A stretch of DNA of 64,000 bases, taken from contig NZ_JAGHZS010000009.1 of assembly GCF_017745275.1 (NCBI RefSeq), positions 1 to 64,000 on the forward strand, read 5' to 3'. The position numbers and the translations under genes are program-made. Of this stretch, positions 61,084 to 64,000 are shown one piece after another (position 1 is the first letter of the stretch; the number at the start of each line of letters is the position of its first letter). The notes beneath the pieces were generated by a model that did no database searches, had not been told where the DNA came from, and worked only from the letters and a program-made list of their open reading frames with translations. Origin of the DNA: Chitinophaga sp. Lineage in GTDB: Bacteria > Bacteroidota > Bacteroidia > Chitinophagales > Chitinophagaceae.

Positions 61084-61256
61084 GCTTTTAACTCTTAGCT
61101 CTTAGCTAAACCAGCCATCAATAAAACAATGATGCTAATAGCTAACCGCTAAATCAATCATCGATAAAAATACAATATACTAAAAGCTAGATGCTAACAG
61201 CTAACAGCTAAAATACAATATATTAAAACCTAGATGCTAACAGCTAATAGCTAAAA
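61084..61256. repeat. AGCTAAC-type heptad array with 43-bp tandem duplication
   Basis: Two adjacent 43-bp units (61171-61213 and 61214-61256) differ at three positions. Each begins TACAATATA and ends with 7-bp units GCTAACA, GCTAAYA, GCTAAAA. Upstream (61120-61155) a partial unit has GATGCTAATAGCTAACCGCTAAA. Further left (61084-61115) the opposite-orientation form TTAGCTCTTAGCTAA appears, so the array is roughly inverted about 61120. It fills the gap between the PRTase start and the Fe-S membrane protein, where promoters of both should lie. Confidence 0.75.
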
Positions 61257-61288
61257 ATCCCCTAAATTAGGGAGTCAAATCTGAGATA

Positions 61289-62602
61289 ATGCGAATTGTA
61301 CAAGAATTATTATTTGTAATCCTCTTCGGGGCAGCAGTGTATCTTTTTGCCCGGAAAGCAGGACAGATAAGGAAAAACATATTGCTGGGAAGAGATAAAG
61401 ACCTGAGCGATCACCCTGATCTCCGATGGAAAAATCTTTTCCTGCTGGCTTTCGGACAGAAAAAAATGTTCCGTAATCCGCTGGTCGCCGTACTCCACTT
61501 TTTCGTGTATGCCGGCTTCCTGATTATCAACCTTGAAATACTGGAAATTATCCTGGACGGGATATTAGGCACTCATCGTTTATTCGTTCCCGTATTAGGC
61601 AGTTTATACCCTGTGTTAATCAGTCTTTTTGAAGTACTGGCGGTACTGGTACTCACAGGCTGCGCCATTTTCCTGGTCCGCAGAAACATTTTGAAGCTTA
61701 AACGCTTTATCAGCAAAGACCTGGATGGATGGCCGCGTTCCGATGCCAACTACATCCTGATCACAGAAATCGTGTTAATGGCCCTGTTTCTGACAATGGA
61801 TACAGCTGACCAAACGCTGCAGGCCAGGGGGGTAGCACATTATATTCCTACCGGTTCCTTCTGGATCTCCGGTATGTTGACCCCACTGTTCAGCGGCTTA
61901 TCTGACGGTACGCTGGAGGCGATAGAGCGTGGCTGCTGGTGGCTGCATATCACTGGTGTGCTGGCCTTCCTCAACTACCTCCCCTATTCCAAACACCTGC
62001 ATATTATCCTGGCCTTTCCTAACGCTTACTACGCCAGCCTGGAGCCTAAAGGTGAAATGGAAAATATGCCTGCCGTACAACAGGAAGTACAATTAATGCT
62101 GCAGCCGGAGCTGGCGGCCAACGCCCCTGCTTCCGATACCATGCCTAAGTTTGGCGCCAAAGACGTTATGGACCTCACCTGGAAAAACTTACTGGATGCA
62201 TATAGCTGTACAGAATGCGGCCGTTGCAGTGCTGCCTGTCCGGCCAACATCACCGGTAAGCTGTTGTCGCCACGGAAAATCATGATGGATACACGCGACC
62301 GCCTGGAAGAAGTAGGCCGTAATATCAAAGCCAATGGCACCTTTACAGATGATAACAAAACCCTGCTGCGCGATTATATTTCTGAAGAAGAACTCCGTGC
62401 CTGCACCACCTGTAACGCCTGTGTGCAGGAATGCCCGGTGAGCATTAACCCGCTGGACATCATCCTGCAACTGCGCCGTCACCTGGTGATGGAAGAATCC
62501 AGCGCACCGGCAGAATGGACCGGTATGTTCAGCAACATTGAAAATAACATGGCGCCATGGAAATTCAGCATGGACGACAGAGATAAATGGGCCACGGAAT
62601 AA
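61289..62602 (+). CDS. Membrane Fe-S oxidoreductase subunit (HdrD/E-like, ferredoxin type)
   Basis: A 437-residue protein with about five N-terminal transmembrane helices (residues 5-240, several histidines as in heme-b subunits) and a C-terminal bacterial ferredoxin domain. Two 4Fe-4S motifs are complete: Cys307, 310, 313, 317 (CTECGRCSAACP) and Cys372, 375, 378, 382 (CTTCNACVQECP). The following gene encodes a CCG-domain partner, matching heterodisulfide-reductase-like or lactate/glycolate-oxidase-like complexes. It probably moves electrons between a quinone pool and an unknown donor or acceptor. Confidence 0.88.
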   Translation: MRIVQELLFVILFGAAVYLFARKAGQIRKNILLGRDKDLSDHPDLRWKNLFLLAFGQKKMFRNPLVAVLHFFVYAGFLIINLEILEIILDGILGTHRLFVPVLGSLYPVLISLFEVLAVLVLTGCAIFLVRRNILKLKRFISKDLDGWPRSDANYILITEIVLMALFLTMDTADQTLQARGVAHYIPTGSFWISGMLTPLFSGLSDGTLEAIERGCWWLHITGVLAFLNYLPYSKHLHIILAFPNAYYASLEPKGEMENMPAVQQEVQLMLQPELAANAPASDTMPKFGAKDVMDLTWKNLLDAYSCTECGRCSAACPANITGKLLSPRKIMMDTRDRLEEVGRNIKANGTFTDDNKTLLRDYISEEELRACTTCNACVQECPVSINPLDIILQLRRHLVMEESSAPAEWTGMFSNIENNMAPWKFSMDDRDKWATE

Positions 62603-62647
62603 ATAGACTCCGTCCTCATTTTTCACTATTACTTTAAAAAAATCAGC

Positions 62648-63427
62648 ATGCATATTAAAACAATGGCAGAATATGCCGCAAATGGAGAAACCCCTGAAGT
62701 CCTTTTCTGGGTGGGTTGTGCAGGTAGTTTTGATCAGCGCGCCCAAAAAATCACCAAAGCATTTGCCACTATCCTTGATAAAGTAGGAATTCAATTTGCC
62801 ATTTTAGGAAAAGAAGAAAGCTGCACCGGGGATCCTGCAAGAAGAGCAGGTAATGAATTTATTTTCCAGATGATGGCCCAGAATAATATTCAGCTCCTGA
62901 ATATGTATGGTGTGAAAAAAATAGTCACCGCCTGCCCACATTGCTTTAATACACTGAAAAACGAATATCCCGCGCTGGGTGGCAACTATGAAGTGATTCA
63001 CCACACCACTTTCCTGCAATCGCTGATCGATGAAGGGAAAATAAAGATGCAGGAAGGCGGCACTTTTAAAGGCAAAAAAATCACTTATCACGACTCCTGC
63101 TATCTCGGTCGCGCCAATAACATCTATGAAGCACCACGGAAAGTGCTGGAAACACTGGATGCAGAGCTGGTTGAAATGAAACGCTGCCGCAGCAAAGGCT
63201 TATGCTGTGGTGCCGGCGGCGCACAAATGTTTAAAGAAGAAGAGAAAGGTAGCACCCGCATCAACTTCGAACGCGGACATGAAGCCGTAGCGACCGGTGC
63301 GTCCGTTATTGCTGCCAATTGCCCTTTCTGTATGACCATGCTCACCGACGGCGTAAAAGAAGCCGGTAAAGAAGACGATGTAAAAGTGCTGGATATAGCG
63401 GAATTGATCGCGCAAAGCATGAAATAA
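62648..63427 (+). CDS. CCG-domain Fe-S protein (HdrB/GlcF/LutA-like)
   Basis: A 259-residue protein with cysteine-rich repeats of the CCG family: WVGCAGSFDQRA near 22 (first, altered), TACPHCFNTLKNEY near 98, DSCYLGRANN, CRSKGLCCGAGGAQMF near 178-193, and NCPFCMTML near 220. These bind a non-cubane or 4Fe-4S cluster in HdrB. It is 45 bp downstream of the membrane ferredoxin-type subunit and should form a complex with it. The substrate (heterodisulfide, lactate, glycolate) cannot be assigned. Confidence 0.88.
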   Translation: MHIKTMAEYAANGETPEVLFWVGCAGSFDQRAQKITKAFATILDKVGIQFAILGKEESCTGDPARRAGNEFIFQMMAQNNIQLLNMYGVKKIVTACPHCFNTLKNEYPALGGNYEVIHHTTFLQSLIDEGKIKMQEGGTFKGKKITYHDSCYLGRANNIYEAPRKVLETLDAELVEMKRCRSKGLCCGAGGAQMFKEEEKGSTRINFERGHEAVATGASVIAANCPFCMTMLTDGVKEAGKEDDVKVLDIAELIAQSMK

Positions 63428-63507
63428 CAGCAGCCAGCCATTAACCTCTTAGTCTGCCGTGATAGATAATCACCGGGACTAAATGTAATCGCTAACCGCT
63501 AATTCTT

Positions 63508-63515
63508 TAAATTTG
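63508..63515 (+). promoter_or_regulatory. -7 element just before the partial gene
   Basis: TAAATTTG is a TAnnTTTG match ending only 4 bp before the ATG at 63520. A start point about 7 nt downstream of it would make the transcript nearly leaderless. Another promoter further upstream is possible. Confidence 0.4.
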
Positions 63516-63519
63516 CAGT

Positions 63520-64000
63520 ATGAATACTAACAACATCTTCCCTGCAGGCTTTTCTCCAGCCTCCAGGGTGTGGATATACCAGAGCAACAGACCGTTTAAT
63601 GAACAGGAGATACTCGAAATCAACGAACAACTGGCCCAGTTCACCGCACAGTGGAATGCACACGGAGCGCCTGTAAAAGGCTGGGGACAGGTAGTATTGA
63701 ACCAGTTGATCATATTGATAGCAGATGAAACGGAAACAGCTGTAAGCGGTTGCAGTACCGATAGTTCCGTTCGGATCATTAAAAGCATTGAAAAACAGTA
63801 CGAAGTAAATATGTTTGATCGCCTGCTGCTGGGCTTTATTGTAAAAGATAAGGTACAGCTCCTTCCAATGGCCCAGGTGGCCTATGCGTTGGAAAAAGGC
63901 TATATAGATGAAAACACCATTTACCTGAATAATACCGTACTAACCCGGCAGGAATTGGATACCCACTGGCTGCAACCATTGAAAGACAGCTGGATAGCCA
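63520..64000 (+). CDS. Conserved protein often labelled ABC transporter ATPase (partial, runs off the window)
   Basis: The first 160 codons of a gene that continues past the end. The sequence begins MNTNNIFPAGFSPASRVWIY and continues QSNRPFNEQEILEINEQLAQFTAQW, later ETAVSGCSTDSSVRIIKSIE and MFDRLLLGFI. It resembles a conserved roughly 160-residue Bacteroidota protein that databases call ABC transporter ATPase, but no Walker A or B motif is visible, so that name is not supported. Its place behind two Fe-S subunits may be a conserved cluster; I recall this from related genomes without being able to check. Confidence 0.75.
   Translation, partial: MNTNNIFPAGFSPASRVWIYQSNRPFNEQEILEINEQLAQFTAQWNAHGAPVKGWGQVVLNQLIILIADETETAVSGCSTDSSVRIIKSIEKQYEVNMFDRLLLGFIVKDKVQLLPMAQVAYALEKGYIDENTIYLNNTVLTRQELDTHWLQPLKDSWIA

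Noticed and set aside
61049..61288. PyrR-type attenuator or riboswitch before the PRTase
   Set aside because: The region is a heptad-repeat array; I could not identify an anti-terminator/terminator pair or a known aptamer.
63520..64000. ABC transporter ATPase as product name
   Set aside because: No Walker A, signature or Walker B motif is visible in the 160 residues present.

Overview
The window reads as a chromosomal segment of a Bacteroidota bacterium, most likely Chitinophagaceae (Chitinophaga-like; inferred from family content, not from a marker gene). Support comes from a SusC/SusD pair with its own ECF sigma factor and FecR anti-sigma factor, several outer-membrane TonB-type proteins, Bacteroidota-restricted families (DUF2911, DUF2279), and promoters of the Bacteroidota form TTTG-N19-21-TAnnTTTG, seen best in front of tRNA-His. 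There is no phage, transposase, integrase or CRISPR array. Gene density is high and no pseudogene is obvious.

Layout. 1-9.6 kb: an SDR oxidoreductase, then a minus-strand nutrient-uptake unit (sigma, fecR, susC, susD, TlpA-like thioredoxin). 9.6-12.4 kb: a Thg1-like 3'-5' polymerase overlapping a P-loop polynucleotide-kinase-like protein, behind a SufR-like winged-helix regulator, with an FMN reductase divergent across a palindromic promoter. 12.5-17.2 kb: a heterodimeric ABC exporter, an ADP-ribosylglycohydrolase and a small protein. 17.3-21.1 kb: TetR, MFS exporter, PhzF and serine hydrolase, with two copies of one palindromic operator. 21.4-28 kb: two-component system, TonB receptor and LtaS-like sulfatase-fold enzyme. 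28.4-39.6 kb: hybrid histidine kinase, BioA, DUF2911, two SRPBCC proteins, ABC-2 permease, SppA, FolK, deoxynucleoside kinase and a flavoprotein. 39.7-46.4 kb: MG2/plug protein, porin, Dcu transporter and aspartase. 46.5-57 kb: lipase, several unknown proteins, tRNA-His and two tandem outer-membrane receptors. 57-64 kb: Pcm, phosphohexomutase, DUF2279, PyrR-like PRTase and an Fe-S protein pair followed by a partial gene.

The most unusual feature is a family of long intergenic palindromes (seven copies here, one cut by the window edge and one decayed). Each arm is an array of 7-bp units of form AGCAxAA, capped by AGCYATT and a GCGAATGA-like core, mirrored around a 14-32 bp loop. Arms are 39-53 bp and perfect or nearly so. 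They sit at stop codons, and in one case they include the last codon and stop of both convergent genes. Arm sequences differ between copies but stay complementary within a copy. A separate 55-bp-arm palindrome (28036-28169) and a second heptad family (AGCTAAC, 61.08-61.26 kb) have related architecture. The second point of interest is the Thg1-like/kinase pair, which looks like an RNA-repair module. The tRNA-His gene in the same window already encodes G-1, so classical G-1 addition should not be this enzyme's job.
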